Source of the DNA: Hedera helix
Taxonomy: Eukaryota > Streptophyta > Magnoliopsida > Apiales > Araliaceae
Length of the DNA: 64,000 bases
Direction: 5' to 3'
Assembly (NCBI GenBank): GCA_947179155.2
Contig: OX359269.1
Span: 33,009,017 to 33,073,016 of the forward strand
Of this stretch, positions 50,101 to 61,794 are shown piece after piece. Made by a program: the position numbers and the translations under genes. Positions within the stretch are counted from its first letter, which is position 1, and each line of letters starts with the position of its first letter. The notes under the pieces were generated by a model that was not told the DNA's origin, ran no database searches, and was given only the letters and a program-made list of their open reading frames with translations.

Positions 50101-53100
50101 TATTGATAAGTCCTAAATCACTAGAGGGATACAATCAGAATAGAAATTCCTGATACGCAAAACCGAGCTGGGTGTGAAATGAAGAATATCACCCGAGTTC
50201 TTTGCAGATATATATTTTTAGGCATGCTTAACTATACCTTTAAGAATAACTAGTCTTTAGATGCAAATTGGAGTACCAACAATAAGAAAGCCTTTTGGTA
50301 TTTATCTCTAGAAAGAGTTTTGCTACATGCTTCTGTAGAGGAGAGGGGTTAGAATCATAGTTGTCATGGCGCCACGACGAGACATGGCGATAGTTGACTG
50401 CCAAGATGTCTAGGCGATAAGACGTCCGCCATGATGACAAGTTGTTAATAATGTGTAAGTTATATATTATTTATTTTACTTAAAAAATATATTGAACAAT
50501 AAAATTTTATATATATTAAAACTCAAAACATAATAACTAATACTATAGAATATACTTAAAAACACAATTATATGAATACTTCACAATCAAAATTCAAAAG
50601 TAGAACACTTAACATTAAAAATTAATTGAACAAGTCAACAAACACTACATAGAAAATAAAGAATCAATTATTTCAACACCCATCACACATTACAAGTTTT
50701 ATAAGTAATAAAATTACAACACATAGCAAGTCTATGTGTTATGATGATGGGTAAAAAATGACTTAATCACTTAACTTGGGTCAGCTACTAAGGCGTGAGC
50801 CTTGACAGTTCGGTGTCCAAGGCATCACCTAGTCATTCTCCAGTGCTAGGATGCCAAGTCGTCGCGTAAGCGACGTCATGACAATTATGGTTAGAATGTG
50901 GATTTTTAATAGATAATAGTGGGTCTTTGGTAGTGTTGAGAGAACATAGTCAATATTGGACAATCTATAAGATACATAAGATTTGTTCTAGAATTTCTAG
51001 GCAGAATTTTTCAGAGATTAGAAAATGTTGGGTCCATGGTCTCTTTGGTTCCCCTGTACGTACACCTTTGCCTTTCCTAGGTGACAGAATTGGTAAATGT
51101 TAATAATATTTTCTGTTGGTATTTGTTTAGTTTGAAATTTATTTTCGGCAACTACTTAATTACTAAGAGTCAGTCATAAGAAGTACAAAGCATTTAAATC
51201 TTGTTTATATGGGGTATCTTTAGCTGGGTTATTAGTTGCATTATTCTCTCTCTCTCTCTAGATATATGTATAAACATTAAACACACGCGCACACATGCGC
51301 GTGCACATGCATACACACATGTATATATAAATATATATAGTTATTTACGGTCTTAGATTGTTTCTCTACAGGTAAAAAATATTACTACAACGCAAGGACT
51401 CATGTGTCACAGTGGGAGCAACCTGAATCATCACACCACGTTGCTTTGCATAATTATGATGACAAGGTTTCTGGGAATGCAGCGAATGAGAATCAGGGTG
51501 ATCTGTTTTCTGCTTTTAAGAAATGCATAGGATGCGGAGGTTGGGGAATGAGCCTTGTACAGGCATGGGGTTACTGCAATCATTGCACACGGTGATCTCT
51601 TATTGCACATTAATATTGAATCTTCTGACTGGAAATCTTTTCCCGTTTATATTGTCGAGCGTATGCTACAATTCTCATGTTAAAACTTGAAAACAGAAGA
51701 ATTATTCTTCTGTAATATTATTTGTTTCCTTTGTTCCTGTTCTTGTCAGCCCCACTCACGGGTGCAGGGGTAGATATGCCTGTTGAAATTGATGCGAAAT
51801 GCAAATACATCGCTAATGTAAAGAAAAATTGCGGCCAAGAAGTATATTTTTCTTTTGTAATAACATTAGGAACTAGGTCGCCTGTGGTATAATTTGAAAC
51901 TTATATGCTTGAGTAAATCTTTATCTAGGTGGAGTAGGTTACAGAAGCATTTTCAAACCAGCTGCTCTCGGCCACTTTCCAGCTGCAGCTCCCACTTCAT
52001 TATTGCACATTGAGGAATATAAGTTATCTTGCATAGTTTTGTAAAGCTTATAAAACAACCCAACTCTTTTGTTTCTTTTGAGCAGGTGATAGCTAACCTT
52101 GATATAGGTTTGATTGATCTTTTACCTTTATATCCTGGACAATGTGAAGGTCCACACCTCATGATTGGTTTTTCAGAGAATACTGTATCGGAGGCTCAAG
52201 TAACTACTTATATAATAAAAAATAACGTTGCACGGGCAAGTCACGTTCAAATGCCATCTTGTGGACAATTGGTTAACCAAATATTGTCTGTTTGTTCTAC
52301 AACCTGTTTGTTTTTTATAGTTGAAGGCATTATTTTAGTAAACTAGAATTTTCTTTTATTGTAGCGTGTTCAACCTTCCACAAAACCAATTAATTTCTTT
52401 AGAAAAGAAACAGCAGACCACCAATATGGGATGTACTACAGAAGATTCAAACCAAGGATTTTTGAAGCAGAGGTATCTCTCTCTTTCGTAAAGCTTCTCT
52501 TTATACTTCTGTATCATTGCTCTTCAATTGATTTGTTTTTGTTGTTGAGGGTTGCAATTTGAGCAGTGTCTGCAATGTGAGTTTAATCTTGTCAATTCCC
52601 ACTACGATTTGTACCAGAACAAATAATGCAGAGCACCTCCTCAAAAATTCTGATCCAATTTTGAGTGTCATGGTTCAAAAGCATGTGCATGGCTTGGATT
52701 TTCAGACTGATGGCACATTTAGATAAAATATCTTTCATATTTTCCCAGTTAAATTGCAGTTTAGATACTAACGAATAACTTAGCAAAAACTATAAATAAT
52801 ATTATTTCTAAATGTGTTGGTTGAATACTTTGCAATCCGTGCTAAAATTATGGATATTGTAAGATGACACTCAAAGAGAGAAGATCAGAATGTTACTTAC
52901 AGAAGTTATCATAAAAGTAGATATTTCGAAGAATAATAAGGTTGTTACCCGACCGATATACTGGCAGACCCAGCAATCTCTTATGAAGGTTTATTTATTT
53001 CTTGTTCATCTCCTTTATGACGACGTTAGGTGCTATTTCCTCCATTTGTTCATGAACAAAGTGCAATTTTCTTATATTAATTAGCATCAAGCCATTGACA

Positions 53101-53510
53101 TTCTCCTTATTGCGAAACAAAAAAGATATTGCCTAAAAGGGAGCTTTGTTGGACTTATATTCAGTCTGCTGGCATTCATACTCTGATGCATACTGAACTG
53201 AATTTCGTCCTACATATCTGATTGGTTCTGATTTGGTGAAAGTAACACCAGGTTTATGATTTGTGGCTTGATATTTTTTTGTGTGGTATCATTAAAGCAT
53301 TACATCATTTCATCATTACACTATTACACTGATGGTAGGGGGATAGGATTTGAACCCTGCTCACTGCAGTGGTGGTTGGCCAGCACAACTGCTGGACCAA
53401 CACTTGATCCTGATTTTGAGCTTGATATAAATATGAGATCTGAATGAGTTGAGAGTTACGGTTCCCTTCTATGACTTTTTTTTTTCTTTTTAAGTTTGTT
53501 GGTTTGGAAA

Positions 53511-53547
<37 letters not shown>

Positions 53548-55106
53548 TGGGGGTTTTTTGCTACCCTATAGGTCAGATTTTGGATACTTTACGTCTGAAT
53601 CAAAGCAGTAAAGGTAATATTTGACAATGATTGCGCAAATATTGCCTAAATACAATCTTTTGGTTTGTAGATCTAATTTGAAACCTCCCATGGGAAAAGG
53701 CACGAAAAAGGATAGCAGGAAACGTGCACACACAGAGGAGGATGAGTTGGATCCCATGGATCCAAGTTCTTATTCTGATGCTCCCCGCGGTGGCTGGTAT
53801 GTTGTACATGTTTCACATAAGGAAATACTAACTCTATTCCAAATTATAAGATCAATATTGACTTTTGTAAAAAACAGTTTTAAACATTTTTAAACTCAAA
53901 ATTGACATAAATTCATTTAGTTTATGTCAAACAATTATGAATACCATAAACTACTAGTTATAAGACATTGTTTTCAAAACTTAAATGAGTCGTGTCAATT
54001 TTAAATTTGAAAATGTATCAAATTAACTTTTAAAAAGTCATATTGATCTTATAATTCGGAATGGAGGGAGTATGTGACAATACTTGATCTGCTCTGTTGT
54101 CTCCATGCGCTTGCCTGAAAATGATGCTTTCCTCATATTATAAAATATTGGTTTTCTCCTTGCGTTGTAGAGAAGTTTAACTAATTTGCTTCTTCCTTCA
54201 TCTATTGCTGATTTTGCAGGGTTGTAGGTCTGAAAGGGGTACAACCACGAGCAGCCGATACCACTGCCACGGTATATTAGCTACTAACTTTATTTTGTTG
54301 ATCTTTCTGTTTGAAGCTATATGAGTTGCATGTACGTATGGGGACCGAGGCTTTGGACCTATTTTCAGCCAACCCATTTTGTAGTCATCCATGCAGATCA
54401 CACAATTTTAAATGTGTCTGCTAGAAGTTTAGTGGATGGACATCGCTACTCTTTCTAGTGAACAATGCTACTCTTTCTAGTAGATATCGATTGTAAAAAA
54501 AAAAGACGCTAAAACACCCAGTATCTTGTAAAAACAGATTGCTGTCTAGAATGATTTATCTTTAGTTGCATCAGGATGCATGTTTCAAGATGGCTCAAAA
54601 TGTAGAATTACATATAGTTCAAGATGCATACAGAAATAAACTAACAAAAGATTTAAGGAGTAGCATTGGCGGTAATGAGAGACTTGTAATGTTATGTATT
54701 CACTTCAGGAGCAGTTTTTTGGCTACAAAGAAGCTAGCTGACAATTGTCAAGTGGTTTAGGGAATTTGTGAGAGTTTTGGAACAAGTCATCATTATCACG
54801 TCTTTCTTCCTTGAATTATTATATAGAAGTCATTTTGCGGTTTAATGTGTTGTGTACCCCCTCCTTTTACCCAAGCAGAGTCAATAGACTGCAGACATGC
54901 ATACCAAATATTCGTGATTCAAAATGATTTCTATTTGGCTATTTGAATTTCAGGGTCCTCTATTCCAGCAGCGCCCATACCCATCCCCTGGAGCAGTCTT
55001 ACGGAAAAATGCTGAAATTGCTTCACAAAAGAAGAAACCTAACTCTAAATATGCCCCTATTTCCAAGAGAGGTGATGGAAGTGATGGACTTGGTGATGCC
55101 GACTGA
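45112..55106 (+). CDS. PQBP1: PQBP1-like splicing factor with two WW domains, 14 coding exons
   Basis: PQBP1 proteins bind proline-rich partners through WW domains and the U5 snRNP 15-kDa (Dim1) protein through a C-terminal motif, acting in pre-mRNA splicing in the nucleus. Exons: 45,112-45,802, 45,963-46,036, 46,166-46,200, 46,299-46,377, 46,508-46,586, 47,266-47,349, 47,443-about 47,585, 47,806-47,859, 49,007-49,166, 51,372-51,591, 52,365-52,472, 53,671-53,796, 54,220-54,271, 54,954-55,106; about 686 residues. The N-terminus is Pro/Gln/Asn-rich. WW1 has W413 and W436 (LPPGW, SQWERP); WW2 has W458 and W481 (LPADW, SQWEQP). A Cys4 motif follows (C518, C521, C535, C538). Then come DELDPMDPSSYSDAPRGGW, ADTTATGPLFQQ and RPYPSPGAVLRKN, the U5-15kD-binding end. 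Plant members have two WW domains against one in human PQBP1. The exon 7-8 junction stays in frame only with a GC donor at 47,586; a GT donor at 47,590 leaves one extra base. Introns hold several MITEs. Confidence 0.87.
47123..47159. repeat. Poly-C run (27) followed by poly-A (10) in PQBP1-like intron
   Basis: An uninterrupted run of 27 C (47,123-47,149) and then 10 A lies in the intron between exons 5 and 6. Run length may be affected by sequencing or assembly. Confidence 0.95.
49337..49611. repeat. Diverged tandem duplication, about 150 bp, in PQBP1-like intron
   Basis: Two copies begin TTTATCTAA and end AAACAAGACTC(G/A)ATCT followed by TTAACAGGT (49,337-49,458 and 49,489-49,611). Shared internal blocks include AATCCCTTCA and AGAGG/AAATGGTTCC. 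They lie in the intron between exons 9 and 10. No coding signal. Confidence 0.6.
50356..50889. mobile_element. hAT-type MITE in PQBP1-like intron
   Basis: This 534-bp element has ends CATAGTTGTCATGGCGCC (left) and CATAATTGTCATGACGTC (right, minus strand). It is flanked by a perfect 8-bp duplication GTTAGAAT (50,348-50,355 and 50,890-50,897). GC-rich arms with GGCGATA/CGACG motifs surround an AT-rich core. It sits in the intron between exons 9 and 10 (the two exons that share WW2). Confidence 0.9.
53511..53546. repeat. Poly-G run (36) in PQBP1-like intron
   Basis: Thirty-six consecutive G in the intron between exons 11 and 12. It can form G-quadruplexes and is complementary to the poly-C run at 47,123-47,149 of the same transcript. 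Confidence 0.95.
53828..54070. mobile_element. Stowaway-like MITE in PQBP1-like intron
   Basis: This 243-bp element has ends CTAACTCTATTCCAAATTAT (left) and CTCCCTCCATTCCGAATTAT (right, minus strand), both continuing AAGATCAATAT-like. TA flanks both sides (53,826-53,827 and 54,071-54,072). The termini are classic Stowaway. It begins 31 bases after the exon 12 donor. Confidence 0.88.
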
Positions 55107-55755
55107 ATTATATGAAGAAATAACATGCGAATAAGTTTCGTCAACTGTTGTTTCTAGCCGGGGTGGATTATACTTTTTGCAAGTTCAGATTGACATAATG
55201 TGCAACTTTCCAAGGGAAATCTTGTTGGTACCAAATTGCAGGAAAGGATAATTTTAAACGATATTTAATGCACAATGCAGAGGGGATGTTAGACGATGAC
55301 ATATTTCTAATGGCTTATTACTCCCTAGATTTCAGTTATAAAAAGTTAAGTTAGTTTTTGCCTTTTCTACTTCAGTTAGAATTCAAGATCTCTTTTAATT
55401 GTTTGGTTTTTTGTCTAACTAAATTCTTTTCCTTTCTTTTGCAAACTTTATTTGTTTAAGAACGTTTCAATAATTTTAGAATGATAACATTTGAGAAACC
55501 AGTGAACATAGATTCTATATGTGAATAAGCTAATTGTGGAGAATTTAGTAAGTCGATTATTTAATGGATTTTTATCAACATTGGATTATACTAGGTTTAG
55601 TGTAATACATAGGAAAATGATCTATAATTACCATTATTTATGGATATTGTTTTAATTAGTGCATCTAAGGCCGTCTACATAAAGATTTAAAGGACGAAAG
55701 AATTATATTTTGCCTCTCAAGGAGCAAAAGACAAAATAATACTCTCTTCCGCCAC
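55107..55755. other. 3' UTR and downstream spacer of the PQBP1-like gene
   Basis: AT-rich sequence after the TGA at 55,104-55,106. The last part (from about 55,670) has GAGCAAAAGACAAAATAATAC and CTCTTCCGCCACTTA, which resemble motifs repeated beyond the MITE and may be the left flank of an older element. No gene seen. Confidence 0.4.
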
Positions 55756-55758
55756 TTA

Positions 55759-56229
55759 GGGTCCGTTCGGAAATTACTTATTTTTTTTGACTTAAAATTA
55801 AAATTTTAATAGATTTATAAGTTAAAATTTTAGTAGATTTATAAGTAAAAGTATTCGGCATCAATTTTATTTATAAGTTGAAAATTACAAGTACTAGTTG
55901 TAAATGTGTTCGGTTAATATTGACTTATAAGTAAATTAAAATGTAAAGATTATTAAAATGTCCTTTAGAAAGAAGAATATTAGAAAAATAAAAGAGGGCA
56001 TTTTTGTCATTTTGTAATAGTTGATTGACTTAAAAAAAAAAACTTATAAGTCAAAAGTTATTTTTTTTTTAGTATAAATCATTTTTTTAAGCAACGATTA
56101 CTGGCTTATTTTTTTTAACTTTTTTTTTGAACTTATAAGCAAAAAAAAAATTGTTTCCGAACACTTTTTTTTAGCTTATTTACTTATAAATTAAATTAAT
56201 CAACTTATAAGTAATTTCTGAACAAGGCC
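55759..56229. mobile_element. Tourist-like (PIF/Harbinger) MITE
   Basis: This 471-bp element has ends GGGTCCGTTCGGAAATTACT (left) and GGCCTTGTTCAGAAATTACT (right, minus strand), with TTA at both sides (55,756-55,758 and 56,230-56,232). The GGxCCGTTxGG ends and 3-bp TTA duplication fit PIF/Harbinger MITEs. Subterminal sequence repeats TTATAAGT/ACTTATAA. Related sequence is at 43,360-44,216. Confidence 0.78.
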
Positions 56230-56230
56230 T

Positions 56231-57140
56231 TAAAGAGGTGGAAGAAATAATTACTATTTTACCTTTAGCCTTATTAATAAAATATAACTCATTATGTTTT
56301 AGTTGTAATTTAAAACGTTTTTCGCCCACTGGGGTGAAATACTTTAAAGCGAATGATTCTTGGTTCATTCTCATTCATTAGTATTCAAGGCAATTATTAC
56401 ACTATATATTATTATTATTACTTAATTATAGCAATTGTTAGTTTAATTATAATTTATTATTATGAATGTATTTATAGGAGAATTATTTTTATAAATAGTA
56501 AATTTTGTGAGATAATTTTACATTAATTGATAATAAGTTTGTAATCTATATCTTTTAATTATGTTTATTTTTATTTTAATGAAAATATAAAATATAATCT
56601 ATGAATAAAATGTCTTTTCAGTTATAATTTATAATTATGAATGTATTTATAAAAGAATTACTTTTGTAAACATCAAACTGTCTGGAATAATTTTATATTA
56701 ATTGATAATAAGATTGTAATCTGTGAATTAAAATAAAAATAAACATAATTTTTATTAACAGATTACAATCTTATTATCAATTAATGTAAAATTATCTCAC
56801 ACAATTTGCTATTTACAAAAGTAATTCTTTTTTAAATACATTCATAATTATAAATTATAACTAAAAAGATAATTGTTATAATTAAGTGATAATAATAATA
56901 CATAATAAAATAATTGCCTTGAATAATCAATTAGAGATCAAGAATCTATTGCTTTAAAGTCTCCCACCCCTCTAAAAGGCAGAAAAACGTTTTAAATTTA
57001 GCTAAAACCTAATGAGTTATATATTTTATTAATAAAAATAAAAACAACATTAAAACCTAATGAATTATATATTTTATTAATAAAAATAAAAGTAAAATAA
57101 TAATTACTCCTTTCGCCCCTTTAAGTGTCAGAAGATATTA
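56231..57140. repeat. Large imperfect fold-back (inverted repeat)
   Basis: The left arm (56,231-56,575) matches the inverted right arm (about 56,755-57,120). The edge TTAAAGAGGTGGAAGAAATA pairs with minus-strand TTAAAGGGGCGAAAGGAGTA. Inner blocks include AATTTAAAACGTTTTTC, GTATTCAAGGCAATTATT, TTATGAATGTATTTATA and TTAATTGATAATAAG. A third, directly repeated arm segment lies at about 56,620-56,745, and the right arm carries a short ATTAAAACCTAATGA duplication. Probably a fold-back or MITE-derived element; no target duplication identified. Confidence 0.65.
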
Positions 57141-58929
57141 TTATTTTTTATTTTCTGTCCCTTAGAGCCTTAGAATGTAATTTTTTTAACTTTTAGATTT
57201 TTTTTATAAACAATTTTAGATATACTAATTGAAACAGCATTCATAACTAATGGTAACTAATTAACTAAGGATTAGTTCCTATATACTATTATATAGGGCT
57301 GATAAATGAGTTCAGTTTGGTATCCATGAATTTAATTGAGTAATTTTATCTATGAGTACGTCACGCACATAAAAAGACTTGTTACCTTCAAAATATTTTA
57401 TTCTCCATTCATAGTTCTCAGCATGATTATTTTATGCTTAGAAACTTATGAGTGCACAAAGAATGTCATACAACTTCAGAAGCTCATGACTATTTGGTTT
57501 TCGTTCCTTATAAAACCATAAGCAATTTTGTTTATGTGGAATTACCGTTGGGGATCATTTGCAATCTATTTATCATCTCCTCATAGTAAATTGTCTTTAA
57601 TTAATTTTAAAATGATATATATTGGAGGAAATTAATGAATTATTCACTATTTAATATTTTGTAGTGTTTAAACCTTTAACATTTTGATAAAATCCCATTA
57701 TTCTGTTGTAGTTATTTAATGTAAAGAATTGAACTTTACCTGTATATACAATGATCAGATTTCATACATAAAGTTGATCGATTTAGTTTACTAGGAATTT
57801 CCCATGATCAGATTTGAATATTTTCAAATTTGATGCGGTAATGGTCATTATGGGCTCCCTCCTACCAGAGTTTCCCTTCAACTATATCCAATACACTATA
57901 TTTTTATAATTTGAATAATATAATTAAAATCAAAACTTGTCAATTAATTTATAATATGAGTAGTATAATTATTTCAAAAATAAAAATAATCGGACACTTT
58001 TTGCTATTTGATGAACATGTGAATTTTTCATTAAAATTTCAATGGTTGATTTTTTTTTTAAAAATCTTTTATAGTAAAAATATTTTTAACAATTCTAATT
58101 TTTGGTATGATCAATCTTAATAAAATCAACTTGTTCTTTTTTAGTGAGATGATGGGTTTCGTGAATGGTTTTCAAATTTGTCAAGATAATTTCAGATTTG
58201 GGAATGGGAGAAAGCAATCAATCATCCATCCAAGATAGAATTAAGTGGGAGCAACTCTATGTCCAGCAATGGTCCACCTTGTTTATTGGAACCAAACGGT
58301 CGATTATGGGTTAAGCAGACACAGAGTGATTGGAAAAGAAGCTCTAAGCTCTACAATTTGGATGTATTAGAGGGATTTTGATTTTTCGAAGACGGAGGGA
58401 TGGGAGAAAATAGATTTCAACCTCAGAACAAGGAGGTTAGTCTGGAGTAGAAAATGAGCAAGTAATTCTCAGTTGGAAGTATCATGGATTCCATAGATGT
58501 GCATGTTCAAAGTATGATAAAGATTGATTATTGATGATGCTGAAAAGCTAGAAAGGATAACATTGAAAGCTTTTTCATCACAATACAGTGGAGAGAATGA
58601 AAGAAGGTAGGATCTCGAAAAGTTGTAATAGAATTACATGGTTAGAATGTAGGGGCATGTATTCCTTTTCAACTTTGGTCTAGAGATACAATCAATGGAT
58701 AATATTGCTGATTTCTCTTCACCCTCAAACTGAAAATGTTAAAGAAATTGATCATACTAGATTTGTTCAGAATTTAGTTTTATAAGGTTTTCTTTGTTTG
58801 ATAATATGTAATTCTATATTGACCTTATTCAAATCTTTTGGATTCGTCAATCATATAATTTGTTGGGCGTTATTGATTTTTTTTTTTGCTCATAAAAAAA
58901 GAAAGAAGTTTGACCATTCTATTTATATA
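57141..58929. other. Intergenic region without recognised genes
   Basis: AT-rich to about 58,130, then more balanced composition at 58,140-58,800 (GGAACCAAACGGTCGATTAT, GGGAGAAAATAGATTTCAACC), which may be a decayed coding or retroelement fragment. No frame longer than about 70 codons and no domain recognised. Confidence 0.35.
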
Positions 58930-58934
58930 GTATG
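58930..58934. repeat. Left target-site duplication GTATG
   Basis: Exact match to GTATG at 63,240-63,244, flanking the LTR element between. Confidence 0.9.
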
Positions 58935-59534
58935 TGTTGACGTCCAATTTTGCACCTGACAAAACCATCAAAAAGAGCAGGCCAAAAAGTACGCTAATAT
59001 ATGCTGAAAATATAAATTGTACTGTAAAAAAAGAACTCAAAATATAAAAACACAGGAATTAACGTATAAACCCAAATCGAGAAAAAACCACGAGGAAGAG
59101 ATCTCCGAAGTTCACTAGAATGATAGTAGAAGTGTTACAATATTCTTTTGGGTTTGGTGTTAATGTAGAAAACCAAATCGAAAAAAAACCACGGGGAAGA
59201 GATCTCCGAAGTTCACTAAAATGATAGTAGAAGTGTTACAATATTCTTTTGGGTTTGATGTTTGTGTATTGTGTGTGATGTATAATCTTTTTCTCTCTCT
59301 TCTCCGTGTGATGTTCACTCTGTCGATCCCCCTCTTCCCTGCCTGGCTCCCAGTTTATAAAGCATATAAAGTGACCGTCTCTCTCCTCTAATGTTTAACT
59401 ACTACAAAGATATTTATGACGGTGTCCCACTGTCCCAAAAATCTAATAAAGTAAAACTGTCACCATCTCTCCACTTGCATGACTTTACAAATATCTAAAT
59501 GGTGAGTCATTACCTAAATATTTACACCCCAACA
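58935..59534 (-). repeat. 3' LTR of the tandem-array element, with internal duplication
   Basis: This is 600 bp, against 498 bp for the other LTR. The difference is a tandem duplication of roughly 100 bp at about 59,075-59,260, containing GAAGAGATCTCCGAAGTTCA and GTGTTACAATATTCTTTTGG twice. The duplication is absent from 62,742-63,239, so it arose after insertion or by slippage during reverse transcription. Confidence 0.88.
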
Positions 59535-59639
59535 TTGCCCCAAACTCTCCTATTATAAAAACTTATAATATGAGAGTAATACAAAAAAATCCACCAAACC
59601 CATCGACTTCCAAACCAACCACACAAATTTTCGAACCCG

Positions 59640-60230
59640 CCAAACAAACTGCGAAGTGAACCTGCCTAGCCGAACCAAACTAGTAACCCAAAGCTGCCGA
59701 ACCACCTCAAAACTGCTGACTCGACCTAAACTGCCGAACTCAAACAATTGAATTGACCAAAACCAAATTGGGCAAACCATACCGATCAAACCAAAACTGA
59801 TTGAGCTAAATCGAAGCTGATGATCCCATTCTGATCGAGCCAAACCGAAGTCGATCGAACCCAAACCGAAGCCGATGATCCCATACTGGCTGAACTAAAC
59901 TAAAGCCGACCGAACCCAAACTGGCCGAACCAAACTGAAGTCGACTGAACCCAAACTAGCCGAACCAAATTGAAGCCGATCAAACTCAAACTGTTCGAAC
60001 TAAACTGAAGCCAACCGAACACAAACTGCCCGGACTAATCTGAAGTCGACTGAACCCAAACTGGCCGAACCAAACTGAAGTCGACTGAACCCAAACTAGC
60101 CTATCGAACTCAAACTGGTCAAACTAAACTGAAGCCAACCGAACACAAACTGCCCGGACTAATCTGAAATTGATCGAACCAAAATTGATCGAGCCCAACC
60201 GAGGCCGATTGAACCCAAACTGCCCGAACT
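59640..60230. repeat. Approximately 35-bp tandem array in internal domain
   Basis: Repeated CCGAACCAAACTGAAG(T/C)CGA(C/T) units with CTGAACCCAAACT linkers, spaced about 35 bases (for example 59,925, 59,960, 59,995). The unit is diverged and not a multiple of three, so not coding. Confidence 0.85.
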
Positions 60231-60288
60231 ACAAAACTGATAGACTCCGTAACTGTCAACCACAAAACTTATCCTGACTGAACCATCC

Positions 60289-60605
60289 ATGATGCCTCAT
60301 ATAATCCTAAGACTGGTATTGACCCCTTGTATCCCCTTGACCGACCCGGTCATGTTGTCTTATATAACATTGAGACTGGTATTGGCCCTTTGTATCTTTT
60401 TGACCGTCCCGGTCATGTTGTCTCATATAACTCTGAGACTGGTATTGACCCCTTGTATCCCCTTGACCGACCTAGTCATGTTGTCTCATATAACCCTGAG
60501 ACTGGTATTGGCTCCTTGTATCTCCTTGACCGTCCCGGTCATGTTGTCTCATATAACCCTGAGACTGGTATTGGCCCATTGTATCTCTTTGACTGACCCA
60601 GTCAT
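60289..60605. repeat. 63-bp tandem array, five copies
   Basis: Units with GAGACTGGTATTG, CCCTTGTATC, CTTGACCG and CCCGGTCATGTTGTCTCATA recur every 63 bases. Because 63 is a multiple of three, two overlapping frames stay open (60,289-60,609 and 60,327-60,596). They have no recognisable domain and are probably by-products of the repeat. Confidence 0.92.
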
Positions 60606-61620
60606 GTAGAAAATTAAGAATGATGGCCATTACTGCCCCTGCCCCCTAGTCAGACCGAAATACGGAGGCCTGTCATATCTCCAAAGCAACTCTCCCGTAC
60701 CCCGAGGGAAACAAGATAGGTTAGGCCAACCTTATAACGCCATCCGACCTTAGAACGCCATAATACAATGCGAGACAAATATGTAGTTTGAAAGAAATGT
60801 TAGCGTATATTATTACGTCAGTCATCCATCCTTGTACCACATGTATGTATGCATTAATGAATGTATATATGAATGAATGTATTACATAAATGAATGTATT
60901 TTGTCCGACCTGATTTCATTGTGCCGGTTCGAGGACCGAGTTTCCTTATGTCTCCCCCCATCTTTATATCACCGAGATGACGCTCCTGACCCCTAAGGAG
61001 ACTGTTGTCTGGCCTTGCATCTTTAAGAGAGACCACCTTATATCTTTGAGAGGGAGAAATTACCTTATATCTTCATGTTTCGCCTACCTTAATTGAATGT
61101 CTTGTTAGGTTTTGATTGCTTAGATTGTGGCTATACCCCATATAATAATGAGTCTCCATCTTCTGTTTTGTCTACCATCACCTTATTGCTAATACCACCA
61201 CTGCACCGCTGGTTCTACACTGCTACCTCCTCCTTAACGTCTCCATAAAGATATTTTGAATTTGTGCTACTGTTATTCTACACAAGTGCCATTGCCATGA
61301 AACTACTGTACTGATATAGAACTGAAAATTGCTCCATTATTCTCCTTGTAATTTTGCTTTTTCCCCCAATGTTGCCCTAGTCGCCGCGTCACTTCTAACT
61401 TTTAGCCGTGCCTTTACCAACACTTTTCCTCCTGCTCTACAACTGCCATTTCACCCCTACTGCGAAAAACCTGAAAATGTAACATATGTTTTGCTCCTTT
61501 ATTTTACAATGAGTTTGTTCCTTATCTTAGCCTTACTTTATTGTATAAGTCATCACTCCAAATATTTACACCTTAACCTAGCCCCCACTCTCCTGTTATA
61601 AAAAATTTATAAAAGAATAG
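60606..61620. other. Internal segment with a diverged LTR/PPT-like junction
   Basis: At 61,558-61,618 the sequence CAAATATTTACACCTTAACC followed by CCCCCACTCTCCTGTTATAA closely resembles the true LTR end and PPT region at 59,513-59,560. The rest (60,640-61,550) has no recognised domain. This may be a remnant of an older related LTR captured inside the element. Confidence 0.5.
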
Positions 61621-61794
61621 TAGTATAAATGTTCATTGAATCTGTCGAGCCACCCACTACCATATATCAGTTCACATATTTTTTAGTTCTTCAATAACCT
61701 TATCTCTCCTCCAATTCTTTTTCTTTCTTTCTGCCACCTTCTCTCTCTCATCCTCTCTTATTCTTCCACCACCTTCTCTCTCTCCTCCTCTCTT

